From Chloroflexota bacterium (GTDB taxonomy: Bacteria; Chloroflexota; Limnocylindria; Limnocylindrales; CSP1-4), in the NCBI GenBank assembly GCA_021786385.1, contig JAJYNJ010000007.1, forward strand, positions 1 through 60,530: DNA of 60,530 nt. Direction: 5' to 3'. Positions 46,101 to 54,414 of this stretch are shown piece after piece. Within the stretch, counting starts at the first letter, position 1. Every line of letters begins with the position of its first letter. The position numbers and the translations under genes are program-made. The notes under the pieces are model-generated. The model saw only the letters and a program-made list of their open reading frames with translations. It searched no databases and was not told the origin of the DNA.

Positions 46101-46889
46101 CGGCAAAGGCTGACCCGGCGGGAAGAGATCCACGATCCCGCCACGCCGGGCGAACTCGCCGCGGCCACCGACCTCGGCGACCGCGTCGTACCCGAGGTCG
46201 ATCAGCTCGCGCAGGAGCCGTTCCTGAGGCAGGTGGGCGCCGGGCCGCAGCACGAGCGGCGCCGCCGGCAGCCCATCGGGGGGCAGGGTGCGCTGCAGGA
46301 GCGCCTGGGGGCTGGTCACCAGGATCGCGGGGGTCCCGCCGGAGCGACCGCTGCCCGTCTGCGACGGCACCGGCGGCGCGCCACCACGCCACGCGGCGAG
46401 GGCCGCGACCCGGGCCGCCGTCTCGTCGCGCACGAGCTCGCCACGCTCGTACGCCAGCGCGGTGCGCGGCTCGAGGAGGACGACCGCCGACGGATCGCCG
46501 AACCAGGCCACGAGCTCCTCCGCCACGCGATCCGCGATCTCCGCGTCGCGGGCGATCCAGACGAGGCGCTCCCGCGTGGCGAACGCGAGCGCGGCCGCCA
46601 GGTACGTCTTGGCCCCATGCGGCATGGCGGCGTAGACCAGATGGCGGAGATCTCGGCCGACGCGCCCCCCGCGAGCCCGCGCGTATCGCTCCGCCAGGGC
46701 ACGCAGCTCGGCCGTCGCGGCCAGCAGCGGGGGCAGCACCGCAAGGTCCGCGGCCCGGATGCGCGCGCTGCCGGGAGCCGGCGACGTCCCCGACTCTCCG
46801 CGCTGGGATGCGCGCCCGGCGAGCGCGGCCGAGGCTTCCGCGATGTGCCGATCGCGGCCTCGACGGCCGCGCAGACGCTGTTCGGTCAT
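43188..46889 (-). CDS. mfd: transcription-repair coupling factor
   Basis: Translocase of 1,233 residues that removes stalled RNA polymerase at DNA lesions and recruits UvrA. The N-terminal UvrB-like module (residues about 60-450), the RNAP-interacting domain (VVHIDHGIARYGGMVRR; YLELHFAGGDRIYLPVEQID), and the RecG-like helicase with Walker A GDVGYGKTEVA, Walker B VIVDEEQRFG, motif III LTLSATPIPRTLNLAL and motif VI QLRGRIGRSARRAYAYLL are all present. Start at 46889 is chosen over 47189 because the extra N-terminus is Arg-rich and overlaps pth. It is 7 bp after the pth stop. Confidence 0.97.
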   Translation of the reverse strand: MTEQRLRGRRGRDRHIAEASAALAGRASQRGESGTSPAPGSARIRAADLAVLPPLLAATAELRALAERYARARGGRVGRDLRHLVYAAMPHGAKTYLAAALAFATRERLVWIARDAEIADRVAEELVAWFGDPSAVVLLEPRTALAYERGELVRDETAARVAALAAWRGGAPPVPSQTGSGRSGGTPAILVTSPQALLQRTLPPDGLPAAPLVLRPGAHLPQERLLRELIDLGYDAVAEVGGRGEFARRGGIVDLFPPGQPLPVRVEFFGDEIDSLRAFDPADQRSTGAVAAAAVLPAGEFLVPPDAAAWLRARLGRLAGRLPPLLEADLERITATRELGDAAEVWAGLLAPATGLDHLGDAIWLVDEPGDVAQAAELLWEQAAERRRELEEAGEVPAGWPDAYLDPRAWRRAQQEARTLELTWESEAEGAPPGGNPFGWREPALPPQRVAGLGEALARWRAEGRRVVVTSDQSARLAELLDDAGIFVVPARRLAEPPAPGGVALVERSLNSGFEDGPDGLVLLTDRELFGNVRVRRPRALRRVVPRDLLERLTAGDIVVHIDHGIARYGGMVRRRVGSSGEERDYLELHFAGGDRIYLPVEQIDRISRYSGGENPPLSKLGGGEWQRTRARVRRAVSDLAKELLELYSARERSQGHAFAPDTPWQGEMEAAFPYEETADQLRAVLETKADMERPRPMDRLVVGDVGYGKTEVALRAAFKAIQDGMQVAVLVPTTVLAQQHYATFTQRFAAYPIVLRLLSRFVPPAEQQATVEGLARGTVDLVIGTHRLLSRDVHFRNLGLVIVDEEQRFGVAHKERLKQLKRSVDVLTLSATPIPRTLNLALSGVRDMSVIETPPEDRLPIQTRVAEASAGLVRDAILRELDRGGQAFFVHNRVETIEAQAEQLRRLLPQARIAVAHGQMPERQLERVMLTFAGGGYDVLVCTTIIESGLDIPNANTIVIDRADALGLAQLYQLRGRIGRSARRAYAYLLYRRRDRLSDVARKRLQAIFNASELGAGFQIALADLEIRGAGNILGAEQHGHIAAVGFDLYTRLLAEAVEEQRAAMEEREPLLPRPAAIVDLPVDAYLPDEYVAGEPQKLEFYRRLARVRTEEELAAARLDLLDRFGPLPVPAERLLEVVHLRLLGERAGIASVSREDADLVFRFPTDWPRAAVVRALQAPGWRPAGLTPGSLRIASNQIRVRVGRPALFWEVARAIVVQLAGADGTAVGVPT

Positions 46890-46896
46890 GCGCGGG

Positions 46897-47682
46897 TCAG
46901 GCGCGTCGGTCGTCGTCCGCGGTGCGGGCGAGGATCCGACGCCAGCCCGTGCCGGTGCGTCGGATGCCGTCGGGGCCAACCGGCCCGCCTGCCTCTCCCG
47001 GACCGGGCGTGCGAGCGGGCCGCTCACCCTCGTCGCCGCCCGCGGACGCGCCGGGAAGCGCCGCACCAGGCGCGGCGTCGCCGCCCGCGGACGCGCCGGG
47101 GAGCGCCGGCAAGACCCAGCCGTTCCAGCGGTTCGCGGCGCCCGTCGCGCCCTCGCGGGCCCACGTCTGGACCGCGTCCGCGGCGGCATCGAGGAGCTCC
47201 GGCAGGAGCTGCCGCTCGCGGTCCGAGAACCGGCTCAGCACGTGGTCGATCGCGTCGCGGCGCGGTTCGCCGATCCCGACCCGCAGCCGCGCGAAGCGCT
47301 GTGTGCCGAGCTCGGTGACGATCGAGCGGAGCCCGTTGTGACCGCCGTGGGTCCCGTCCGGGCGGATCCGCAGCCGGCCGAACGGCAGCGCGAAATCGTC
47401 CACGACGACGAGCATCTGCTCGAGCGGCACGTGCTCCCGGGCGAGGAGCTTGCGGACGGCGATGCCAGAGTCGTTCATGAAGGTCAGCGGCTTGACCAGC
47501 ACGATCTCCAGATCGCCCAGCCGGCCACGGATCGCGATCGCCGCGTCGCGCTCTTTCCCCCGACCCCCCAGGCCCGCGCGGTCCGCGAGCCGGTCGAGCA
47601 CCATCCAGCCGACGTTGTGGCGGGTCTCGGCGTACTTCGAACCGGGGTTGCCGAGGCCTACGATGAGGCGCGGATCGCTCAT
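46897..47682 (-). CDS. pth: peptidyl-tRNA hydrolase with extended tail
   Basis: Frees tRNA from peptidyl-tRNA dropped by ribosomes. The catalytic fold covers residues about 1-190: LIVGLGNPGSKYAETRHNVG (catalytic His22 in RHNVG), LVKPLTFMNDSG, VVDDFALPFGRLRIRPDGTH, GGHNGLRSIVTELG and RLRVGIGEP. The last roughly 70 residues form a low-complexity tail with a doubled LPGASAGGD repeat and an Arg-rich end, unlike the usual 190-residue enzyme. Its start overlaps the ybeY stop. Confidence 0.95.
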   Translation of the reverse strand: MSDPRLIVGLGNPGSKYAETRHNVGWMVLDRLADRAGLGGRGKERDAAIAIRGRLGDLEIVLVKPLTFMNDSGIAVRKLLAREHVPLEQMLVVVDDFALPFGRLRIRPDGTHGGHNGLRSIVTELGTQRFARLRVGIGEPRRDAIDHVLSRFSDRERQLLPELLDAAADAVQTWAREGATGAANRWNGWVLPALPGASAGGDAAPGAALPGASAGGDEGERPARTPGPGEAGGPVGPDGIRRTGTGWRRILARTADDDRRA

Positions 47683-48419
47683 CGGGTGCGCCTCCGCCGC
47701 GGCCCGGCAGCTGCCCGCATGGCGGGGGCATGCGCGGCCGGGCCATGTGCGGCCAGGATCCGCCGCTCGAGCGCGCGCATCGCCGCCTCGTCGGCGGCCG
47801 AGGCGTGATCCCGGCCGCAGACGTGCAGCACGCCGTGGACGAGCAGCAGGGCCAGCTCTTCCGCCGGATCACAGGCCACGTCCCCGGTCTGCCCGCCGCG
47901 GCCTTCGCGCGCCTGCTCTACCGCGCGCTCCACGGACACGACGATGTCGCCAAGGTGCGGGCGGACTCCCGGTGGCAGGGCGAACGCCGCGGGGATCCGC
48001 GCGACGCGTCTCGCGTCCGCCGGGAACGCGTCAGGCGGCAACAGCGGGAACGAGAGCACGTCGGTCGGTCCCGACTTCCCCATCGCCCGGAGGTTCAGTG
48101 CGGCCAGCTCCCGATCGTCCGCAAGGATGACGCCGAGCGACGCAGGAGACGGTGCTCCGGCCGAGTCGAGCGCCGCCGCGGCCAACCGCGCGAGCGCGTC
48201 GAGGGAGAGCAGCCGCGGCACCCCAGGCCTCACGGTCAGCTCGATCCGCCAGGGCGGCAGGTAGCGCACGACCGTGCGGCCCGCGTCTGCGTCGGCGATC
48301 GCCTCCACGGCAGCGGCGCGTGCGGGGGGCATCGGGATGCGAGCCTGCGCGCGTCCCGCCAGGGACCCCAGGCCCGCCCGGTCGCCGCCTTCCTCCAGCC
48401 CGCGCACGGGCCCGGTCAC
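47679..48419 (-). CDS. ybeY: rRNA maturation endoribonuclease YbeY
   Basis: Metal-dependent RNase for 16S rRNA maturation and ribosome quality control. The signature LLLVHGVLHVCGRDH gives the three His of the metal site; SGPTDVLSFPLL and HLGDIVVSVERAVEQA are the other conserved blocks. With the GTG at 48419 (overlapping the pgpH stop) the product is 246 residues, longer than usual because of an N-terminal extension of about 50 residues; a later start is possible. Part of a tight rpsU-yqeY-pgpH-ybeY-pth-mfd operon. Confidence 0.93.
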   Translation of the reverse strand: MTGPVRGLEEGGDRAGLGSLAGRAQARIPMPPARAAAVEAIADADAGRTVVRYLPPWRIELTVRPGVPRLLSLDALARLAAAALDSAGAPSPASLGVILADDRELAALNLRAMGKSGPTDVLSFPLLPPDAFPADARRVARIPAAFALPPGVRPHLGDIVVSVERAVEQAREGRGGQTGDVACDPAEELALLLVHGVLHVCGRDHASAADEAAMRALERRILAAHGPAAHAPAMRAAAGPRRRRTR

Positions 48420-50569
48420 GTCCGACCGGCGCCGGCGATGCGGCGCGACTCGAGCTCGACGATCTTGTTCTGTGGATACTCGATCCGCTGGTGGTACATC
48501 CCGAGCAGCTGAGAGACGAACGCCTCACGGATCCGGTCGAGGTCGCGCAGCGTCAGGTCGCACTCGTCGAACTGTCCATCCTCCAGCCGCTCGCGGATGA
48601 TCGTGCTCACCATCGCGCGGATCGCCGGCTCGTCGTGCCCGGTCAGCGAGCGCACGGAGGCCTCGACGCCGTCCGAGAGCATCAGGATGGCGGCCTCGCG
48701 GCTCTGCGGCTTGGGACCCGCATGGCGGAAACGGGCCTGGTCGACCGACGCGGCGGCTGCAGCGGCCTCGGGCGTTCCCGGGATGGCGCCGGCCGCGAAG
48801 ATCGCCTGCTCCTGCGCTTTTGCGTAGAAGTAGCTCATGAGCGCCGTCCCGTGGTGCTGCGGGATGAACGCGATGATGGCCTTCGGCAGCCCGTACTGGT
48901 AGGCCAGATCGATCCCGTTGGCGACATGCTCCTTGAGCACGGCCGCAGACTCCTCGGGCGTCAACAAGTCGTGCACGTTGCCCATGCCACCCTGATTCTC
49001 GATGAAGGCTGCCGGGTTCGCGAGCTTGCCGATGTCGTGGTAGTACGCCGCCACCCGCACCAGCAGCGGGTTCGCGCCGATCGCTTCGGCGGCCCGTTCG
49101 GCGAGATTGCCGACCATCAACGAGTGGTGGTACGTGCCGGGCGTCTCCAACAGCAGCCGGCGCAGGAGCGGCTGGGAGGGGTTCGCGAGCTCGAGCAGCT
49201 GGAAGCTCGTGGTGATCCCGAACAGATTGCCGAGCACCGCGAACGAGCCGACCGCGACGATGGCCGATCCCCCCGCGGACGCGGCCGACGCGCCCCACAG
49301 CTGGAGCAGCCCGGTCAGATCCCGCTCGCCGAGCAGCGTGAAGATCGCGACGACCGCCGCGTTGACGATCGCCATGGCCACGCCCGCCTGGACGAAGTGG
49401 TGGAAGCGATCGCCCCGATGGAGCACCACGATCCCCACGAGTCCGCCCAGAAAGACGTACGTCGCGAGCTCGACCGTCCCGGAGACCGCGCCGGCCAGCA
49501 CCGAGAGCGTCCCGAGCACCACGATCGCCGCGCCGCTGTCGAGCAGCACCGTCAGCAGGAGCACGACCGTCGCCACCGGGATGAAGAACGGCAGCAGCGA
49601 CCGCCCGGCGGTCAGCTTCAGCCCCAACACGGCCCCGGTCAGGAGCAGCCCGACCAGCAGCAGCGCGTTGTCGCGATGCCAGAGCTCGGGCCGATAGCGC
49701 CACACCCAGCCGAGCAGCAGCGCCACCACGAGCACCGCGAGCAGGAACCAGCCGGCGAGCTTGGCGACGTCGGGCTGGGCGTTCTCCAAGCCGAGCGCCT
49801 GGATCTTCTCGAGGTCGGTCGGGGAGATCGTGTGTCCCTGGTCGACGATCACCTCGTCCTGCTTGACGGTGACGGTGACCGGGGGGGTTCCCTGCAGGGC
49901 CTGGGCGCGAGCGGCCTGGGTGGCGGCCGCATCGTACGAGGAGTTGGCCACCAGCAGCGGCTCGATGATCTCGCCGGCGAGCTCCCGCTCATCGGCGGGG
50001 ATGTTCGCGGGCAGCGCCTGGGGAAGTGCCTGACGCATCGCGTCCAGCTCGGAGTCGCGCACCTCGCCCTGTTCCGTCGTGTCGAGCACGGTGCGCATGG
50101 CGCTGCGCAGCGTGGTCCACGAGGCCGCATCCATCCCCTGGAGCGTGGCGAGCGCCGTCTTCGAGAGGCCGGGCAGGGCACCGGCCAGGGCGGCGCGGCG
50201 GCCCTGCTCGGAGAGCACGGCGCCGAATGCGGCATCGACCGGCGCGACGAGGCTGTCGAACGCCGCGGTCTGTCTCGCGGCCACCAAGTCGCCCTTCGCC
50301 GGCGTGTAGTCGTACTGCGGCGGCACCGCCTGCACGGCGGCGTCCTGAGCCTGCTTGGTGAGGATCGTGCTCACGAAGTCGACGGTGCGCGGGGCCCGGA
50401 TGGTGGACGGTGCAATGTCGCCAACCGATACGTGGTAGGCGGCCGGGATGATGTCGATCGAAAGGATCGCGGTCAGCGCAGCGACCAAGATCGTCGCGGC
50501 GACGGCGAGACGCACAGCGTCCCGGCGCGTGAAGGCGGCGAACGGGGCGCGGACCTGCTGGGCGAGCAT
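48416..50569 (-). CDS. pgpH: 7TM-HD phosphohydrolase (PgpH-type c-di-AMP phosphodiesterase)
   Basis: A 717-residue membrane protein. After an N-terminal span (about residues 18-40) comes an extracytoplasmic 7TMR-HDED domain (to about 265), then seven spans (about 270-460), then a cytoplasmic HD domain with ETPGTYHHSLMVGNLAERAA (HH), YYHDIGKL (HD) and IIAFIPQHHGT. In Listeria this architecture hydrolyses c-di-AMP, so the role is inferred by architecture. The start overlaps the yqeY stop (TGATG). Confidence 0.92.
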   Translation of the reverse strand: MLAQQVRAPFAAFTRRDAVRLAVAATILVAALTAILSIDIIPAAYHVSVGDIAPSTIRAPRTVDFVSTILTKQAQDAAVQAVPPQYDYTPAKGDLVAARQTAAFDSLVAPVDAAFGAVLSEQGRRAALAGALPGLSKTALATLQGMDAASWTTLRSAMRTVLDTTEQGEVRDSELDAMRQALPQALPANIPADERELAGEIIEPLLVANSSYDAAATQAARAQALQGTPPVTVTVKQDEVIVDQGHTISPTDLEKIQALGLENAQPDVAKLAGWFLLAVLVVALLLGWVWRYRPELWHRDNALLLVGLLLTGAVLGLKLTAGRSLLPFFIPVATVVLLLTVLLDSGAAIVVLGTLSVLAGAVSGTVELATYVFLGGLVGIVVLHRGDRFHHFVQAGVAMAIVNAAVVAIFTLLGERDLTGLLQLWGASAASAGGSAIVAVGSFAVLGNLFGITTSFQLLELANPSQPLLRRLLLETPGTYHHSLMVGNLAERAAEAIGANPLLVRVAAYYHDIGKLANPAAFIENQGGMGNVHDLLTPEESAAVLKEHVANGIDLAYQYGLPKAIIAFIPQHHGTALMSYFYAKAQEQAIFAAGAIPGTPEAAAAAASVDQARFRHAGPKPQSREAAILMLSDGVEASVRSLTGHDEPAIRAMVSTIIRERLEDGQFDECDLTLRDLDRIREAFVSQLLGMYHQRIEYPQNKIVELESRRIAGAGRT

Positions 50570-51036
50570 CAGCCGGTGCCCGCACCGGCGCGCCGCGCGA
50601 GCTCACGGCTGACGCGCTCGTGGACGGATCGCCCGTCCGCGCGGCCACGGACCCGTGGTGCAAGCACCTTCATGACGCGACCGAGATCGCGGGGCGTGAC
50701 CGCGCCGGTCTCGTCGATCGCCGCGCGCACGAGCGCGTCGAGTTCCGCATCGCTGAGCTGCGCCGGCATGTAGCCGGCCAGCACCTCGAGTTTGCGGCGC
50801 TCCGCCGCGACGAGGTCGGGGCGCGCGCCCTGGACGAACGCGTCCAGCGACTCGCGACGCGTGCGGATCTCGCGCGTCAGCACCGCGACCTCCTCGTCGG
50901 GGGTGAGGGAGCGGCGGGCATCCTTCTCGGCACGCTGCAGCGCGGCCAGCGCCATGCGCAAGGCGTCCCGACGCATCTCGTCGCGCGCGCGCATGGCGCC
51001 GGTCATGTCGGCCTGTAGTCGCTCTGCGAGTGTCAC
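50569..51036 (-). CDS. yqeY: GatB/YqeY domain protein
   Basis: A 155-residue all-helical protein with the fold of the GatB tail domain, thought to act on tRNA. ADMTGAMRARDEMRRDALRM at the start and YMPAQLSDAELDALVRAAI, MKVLAPRVRGRADGRSVHE near the end are typical. GTG start 51036 with no strong SD. It sits 115 bp after rpsU and overlaps pgpH, in the same operon. Confidence 0.93.
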   Translation of the reverse strand: MTLAERLQADMTGAMRARDEMRRDALRMALAALQRAEKDARRSLTPDEEVAVLTREIRTRRESLDAFVQGARPDLVAAERRKLEVLAGYMPAQLSDAELDALVRAAIDETGAVTPRDLGRVMKVLAPRVRGRADGRSVHERVSRELARRAGAGTG

Positions 51037-51151
51037 GTGCTGGTAGCTCCCGGGCTGCGCCGTCGGGCGCCCCGGAGTGGCCGGGAGGCCGGGCCGCGAT
51101 CCACAGACGAGGCGTCTGTCCCCCGCACCCGCGGCGGCGGCCCCGGACGAC

Positions 51152-51331
51152 CTAGCCCTGGCGGGCGGCCTTCTTGCGCTTCGCTTCCTTGCGCTTGCGC
51201 TTCACGCTCGGCTTCTCGTAGTGCTCGCGGCGTCGAGCTTCTGCGAGGATGCCACTCTGCTGGATCTTCTTGTTGAAGCGGCGGAGCGCGCTCTCGAAGG
51301 TCTCGTTCTCCCCGACGCGGACTTCAGCCAA
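51152..51331 (-). CDS. rpsU: 30S ribosomal protein S21
   Basis: Small basic ribosomal protein, 59 residues: [20 protein letters not shown] and [20 protein letters not shown] match the family. The TTG start at 51331 is chosen because an AGGAGGTGA ribosome site lies about 10 nt upstream and AEVRVGENE is the family N-terminus; longer frames into the leader are not supported. It heads the operon leading to yqeY-pgpH-ybeY-pth-mfd. Confidence 0.96.
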   Translation of the reverse strand: MAEVRVGENETFESALRRFNKKIQQSGILAEARRREHYEKPSVKRKRKEAKRKKAARQG

Positions 51332-51437
51332 TCCGGTTTCACCTCCTCTGGCCGGGACTTGCCTCGACACGCCGTCCGATGCCAGCGGACACACGCGTGC
51401 GCGCGGCAATCGACACGTGCCGCGCGAGGGCCGGCCG

Positions 51438-51466
51438 AGCATAGCGGAGGCGGGGTGCGTGGTCAA
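51438..51466 (-). promoter_or_regulatory. sigma70-type promoter of rpsU operon
   Basis: Minus strand TTGACC (51461-51466), a 17-bp spacer and TATGCT (51438-51443) form the best consensus promoter in the window, giving a leader of about 100 nt with a good SD. This contrasts with the -10-only leaderless promoters of other genes here. Confidence 0.75.
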
Positions 51467-51581
51467 CCTGCCCGCAGCAGCGTGTGGACGGCCCGCAGCG
51501 GCGGTCGCGCCGGTGTACTCCACGTGCGATGACGCATGTTCTGGCCTGACGGCGTGCTGCCAACCCGAAGAGAGCCCCCGC

Positions 51582-51587
51582 TACACT
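51582..51587 (+). promoter_or_regulatory. -10 box of acyl-CoA ligase gene (leaderless)
   Basis: TACACT lies 6 nt before the GTG at 51594; no SD is present. Confidence 0.5.
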
Positions 51588-51593
51588 CCGTCC

Positions 51594-53321
51594 GTGCCGC
51601 CCTCGCACTCCGACGTGGCGACGTTCACGTCCCTGCTCAACATCCTCGACGACGCCCTGGCGCGCCGCCCCGACCGGCCGGCCCTCGGCCTGCGTGGCGA
51701 CGACGGAGTGGCCTGGCACTGGACCTACCGCGAGCTCGATCGACGCTCGAAGCTCGCCGCGTTCCGCCTCCGAGCACATGGCCTCGAGCCGGGCGACCGG
51801 CTCATCACCTGGAGCCCGTCGAGCCCCGAGCTCCCGGCCGTCTACTTCGGCGCGATGCGGGCGCGCGTGCCGGTCGTCCCGCTCGACCTCCACATGGCGC
51901 CGGACACCGTCAGCCGCATCGTGTCACGCGTGGAGGCGCGCCTCGCCGCGCTCGGCACGGGCCGCGACGCGCCGGATCCGGACGGCTCCGGCCTGGGCGA
52001 TCTGCCGCGCACGACGACCACGGCGCTGACGGCCGAGCCAGCAGCCGACCCGACCGACCCGGCCTGGCTCCCGCTCGACTGGGAAGCGCAGGTCGACGCC
52101 TGGGAGCGGCCCACGCGCGAGGAACTCTTCGAGGTCGTCTTCACGTCCGGGACCACCGGCGTGCCGAAGGGCGTGATGCTCACGCACGGCGCGATCCTCT
52201 CCTCGATCGACGCGTTCGGCCTCGTGATCCCGCCGCTGGAACATCGCGTGGTGTCACTGCTGCCGCTCTCCCATCTGCTGGAGCAGGCCGCTGCGCTCTT
52301 CTACGCCACGCTCGTCGGCGCCGACATCCTCTACGTCCGCTCGCGCAACCCGCGGGTGATCTTCGAGGCGATCCGCGACCACCGCGTCACGACGCTGCTG
52401 GTCGTGCCGCAGGTGCTGGAGCTCTTCTGGACGGCGTTGCGGCGAGAGGTGGAGCGCCGGGGCCGATGGAAGCAATTCGACCGTGCTCGGCGGCTCGCGC
52501 GCCGGCTCCCCTACCCTCTCCGCCGCCTGCTCTTTCGCAGCGTCCACCGCCAGTTCGGCGGTCGGCTGCGGCTCGCCGTGACCGCCGGGGCGTACCTCCC
52601 GCCACCCCTGCAAGAGGCGTGGGAGGACCTGGGGGTGACCGTGCTGCAGGGCTATGGCGCGACCGAGTGCGGCATCATCGCGTGCTCGACGCTGCGCGAC
52701 CACACGCCGGGCACCGTGGGCAAGGTTCCAGCGCCATCGCCGATCCAGGTCCGGCTCGCCGACGATGGCGAGATCCTGGTGGCCGGACCGACGCTCTTCT
52801 CCGGGTACTGGCGCGATCCAGTCGCCACCGCGGAGGTGCTCGACCGCGACGGCTGGTACCACACGGGGGACGTGGCGCGCTTCGACGATCGCGGGAACCT
52901 GGTCCTGTTGGGCCGGACGAAGAACATCATCGTGCTGCCCAACGGGTTGAATGTCTATCCCGAGGACATCGAAAACGCCCTGCACGACGCAGGCTTGCCG
53001 GAGACGGTGGTGCTCGAGACAGCGCCCGGACAGATCGAGGCGATCGTGCTGCCGCCGGACCGGCCGGCGATCCCGATCGGCACCGACGCGCCCGCGCCTG
53101 AGCTGACGGCGGAGGAAACGGTCGCGCTGCGCGCGCGGATCGACGCGGCCGTGCGTGAGGCAAACAGCCGCCTGGCGGTGCAGCAGCGGGTCTCAGCCTG
53201 GCGGCTCTGGCCCGCTGGCGACTTTCCGCGCACGCACACATTCAAAGTGCGCCGCGACCTCGTGCAGGCCTGGGCCACCACCGAGACGCCGCTGCCCATG
53301 CTCTACGTCGAGCGACGGTAG
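51594..53321 (+). CDS. AMP-dependent acyl-CoA synthetase/ligase
   Basis: ANL-superfamily ligase of 575 residues, probably for long-chain or other fatty acids. P-loop FTSGTTGVPKGVMLTHGAIL, PLSHLLEQAAALFYATLVG, the QGYGATECGIIACSTL motif, DGWYHTGDVARFDDRG, and the hinge LGRTKNIIVLPNGLNVYPED; the GRTKN form is like FadD15-type ligases. The C-terminal lysine region reads FPRTHTFKVRRDLV. GTG 51594 is chosen because of a TACACT box and because residues before it do not fit the fold. It stands on the opposite strand inside the rpsU-HIT-prmA-dnaJ region, so it is probably a later insertion. Confidence 0.9.
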   Translation: MPPSHSDVATFTSLLNILDDALARRPDRPALGLRGDDGVAWHWTYRELDRRSKLAAFRLRAHGLEPGDRLITWSPSSPELPAVYFGAMRARVPVVPLDLHMAPDTVSRIVSRVEARLAALGTGRDAPDPDGSGLGDLPRTTTTALTAEPAADPTDPAWLPLDWEAQVDAWERPTREELFEVVFTSGTTGVPKGVMLTHGAILSSIDAFGLVIPPLEHRVVSLLPLSHLLEQAAALFYATLVGADILYVRSRNPRVIFEAIRDHRVTTLLVVPQVLELFWTALRREVERRGRWKQFDRARRLARRLPYPLRRLLFRSVHRQFGGRLRLAVTAGAYLPPPLQEAWEDLGVTVLQGYGATECGIIACSTLRDHTPGTVGKVPAPSPIQVRLADDGEILVAGPTLFSGYWRDPVATAEVLDRDGWYHTGDVARFDDRGNLVLLGRTKNIIVLPNGLNVYPEDIENALHDAGLPETVVLETAPGQIEAIVLPPDRPAIPIGTDAPAPELTAEETVALRARIDAAVREANSRLAVQQRVSAWRLWPAGDFPRTHTFKVRRDLVQAWATTETPLPMLYVERR

Positions 53322-53365
53322 CGACGGTACAGCGACGAGCGCTGGCCGGCTCGCGTTGCGGCGGT

Positions 53366-53938
53366 TCAGCGGACGACCGGAAACGGCTCTCCGAACGACC
53401 GCAGCACGCGCAGCGCGGCCGCGGCGGTCGCAGGATCGGCGCTGGCGCCCGGCGAGTACCAGCCGAAGACTGCCGTCGCGTCATAGGCCTGCACCGCAAA
53501 CCGTGCGTCAGTGGGGAAGTTCGTCTCCCCGAAGCCGCTCTCGAGGTAGCGCTGCATCGCCGTGGCCAACGACTGCGCCGCGGCGGGATCCGCCGCTTGG
53601 TAGATCACAACGTACCCCGACCCAGGATCATTCGGCAGCACCACCTGGTAGACGCTCCGCGGGACCGGGATCAGCGCGGGCGGCTCCGACGGGCGATATG
53701 GCCGCCTGGCTGGGATGAGCCCGAAGCCCGCCTGCCGATAGGCGGCTTCGAGCGCTGCCGCGGCCCGGGCCACGACGGAGGAAATCGGCGGCTGCGACAC
53801 CACCACCGGCGGCGGCGACGCCGGCGACGACGCGGCGCTCGGGGCGAGCGGCATGCAGCCCGCAAGCGCCGCTGTCAGGGCCGCAAGCGCGGCGAGAGAG
53901 AGCGCGGCCCACAGGTGCCGCCGTCCGATGCTCCTCAA
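53366..53938 (-). CDS. lipoprotein of unknown function
   Basis: A 190-residue exported lipoprotein: basic N-terminus, Ala/Leu core and lipobox LAGC with Cys28, followed by a Pro/Ser linker. The folded part (about residues 55-190) includes FGLIPARRPYRPSEPPALIP, VYQVVLPNDPGSGYVVIYQA and AQSLATAMQRYLESGFGETN; no family is recognised. It lies 13 bp after the HIT gene and is likely co-transcribed. Confidence 0.72.
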   Translation of the reverse strand: MRSIGRRHLWAALSLAALAALTAALAGCMPLAPSAASSPASPPPVVVSQPPISSVVARAAAALEAAYRQAGFGLIPARRPYRPSEPPALIPVPRSVYQVVLPNDPGSGYVVIYQAADPAAAQSLATAMQRYLESGFGETNFPTDARFAVQAYDATAVFGWYSPGASADPATAAAALRVLRSFGEPFPVVR

Positions 53939-53951
53939 GGTTGGCCCGCCC

Positions 53952-54302
53952 TCACCCCGGCGGCCAGGTCATGAATCGGCCGCCAAAGACGTGGAAGTGA
54001 AGGTGGTCGACGGTCTGCCCGCCGTCGCGGCCGGCGTTCGAGACGACCCGGAACCCGGACTGCGCGATGCTCTCCTGCCTCGCCACCTCGCGGATCACGG
54101 CGAAGATCCGTCCAAGGAGCGGCGTGTCCTCGTCGCGCAGGTCCATCACGGAGACGAGGTGACGACGCGGGATGACCAGCACATGGATCGGCGCGCGGGG
54201 TGCGACGTCCCGGAACGCCATCACCTCATCGTCCGAGTAGACAACCTTGGCCGGCAGCTCGCCCGCTGCGATCCGGCAAAAGAGGCAGTCGCCATCCGCC
54301 AT
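53952..54302 (-). CDS. HIT-family (histidine triad) protein
   Basis: A 116-residue nucleotide-binding hydrolase, HINT-like. CLFCRIAAGELPAKVVYSDD at the N-terminus keeps the CxxC pair, HVLVIPRRHLVSVMDL follows, and the histidine triad is VDHLHFHVFGG near the C-terminus. Likely acts on adenosine phosphoramidates. Between it and prmA is a 112-bp gap with a possible TTGGTC -35 but no clear -10. Confidence 0.92.
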   Translation of the reverse strand: MADGDCLFCRIAAGELPAKVVYSDDEVMAFRDVAPRAPIHVLVIPRRHLVSVMDLRDEDTPLLGRIFAVIREVARQESIAQSGFRVVSNAGRDGGQTVDHLHFHVFGGRFMTWPPG

Positions 54303-54414
54303 CCTGTTCCCCTCCGCGCGTATCGGTCGTGCCGCCTATGGTGCCACTGGCGCGGACGAGCTACCGGCGCGACGGCCGGGTACGGACACGTGTTGACCAA
54401 CGCTCGCCCGGCCG

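Noticed and set aside
47680-51036. SAM, TPP, cobalamin or other riboswitches in the window besides GEMM-I
   Set aside because: I looked in the gaps before metK, ahcY, glpF and rpsU by eye and saw no recognisable consensus blocks; a covariance-model scan would be needed to be sure.
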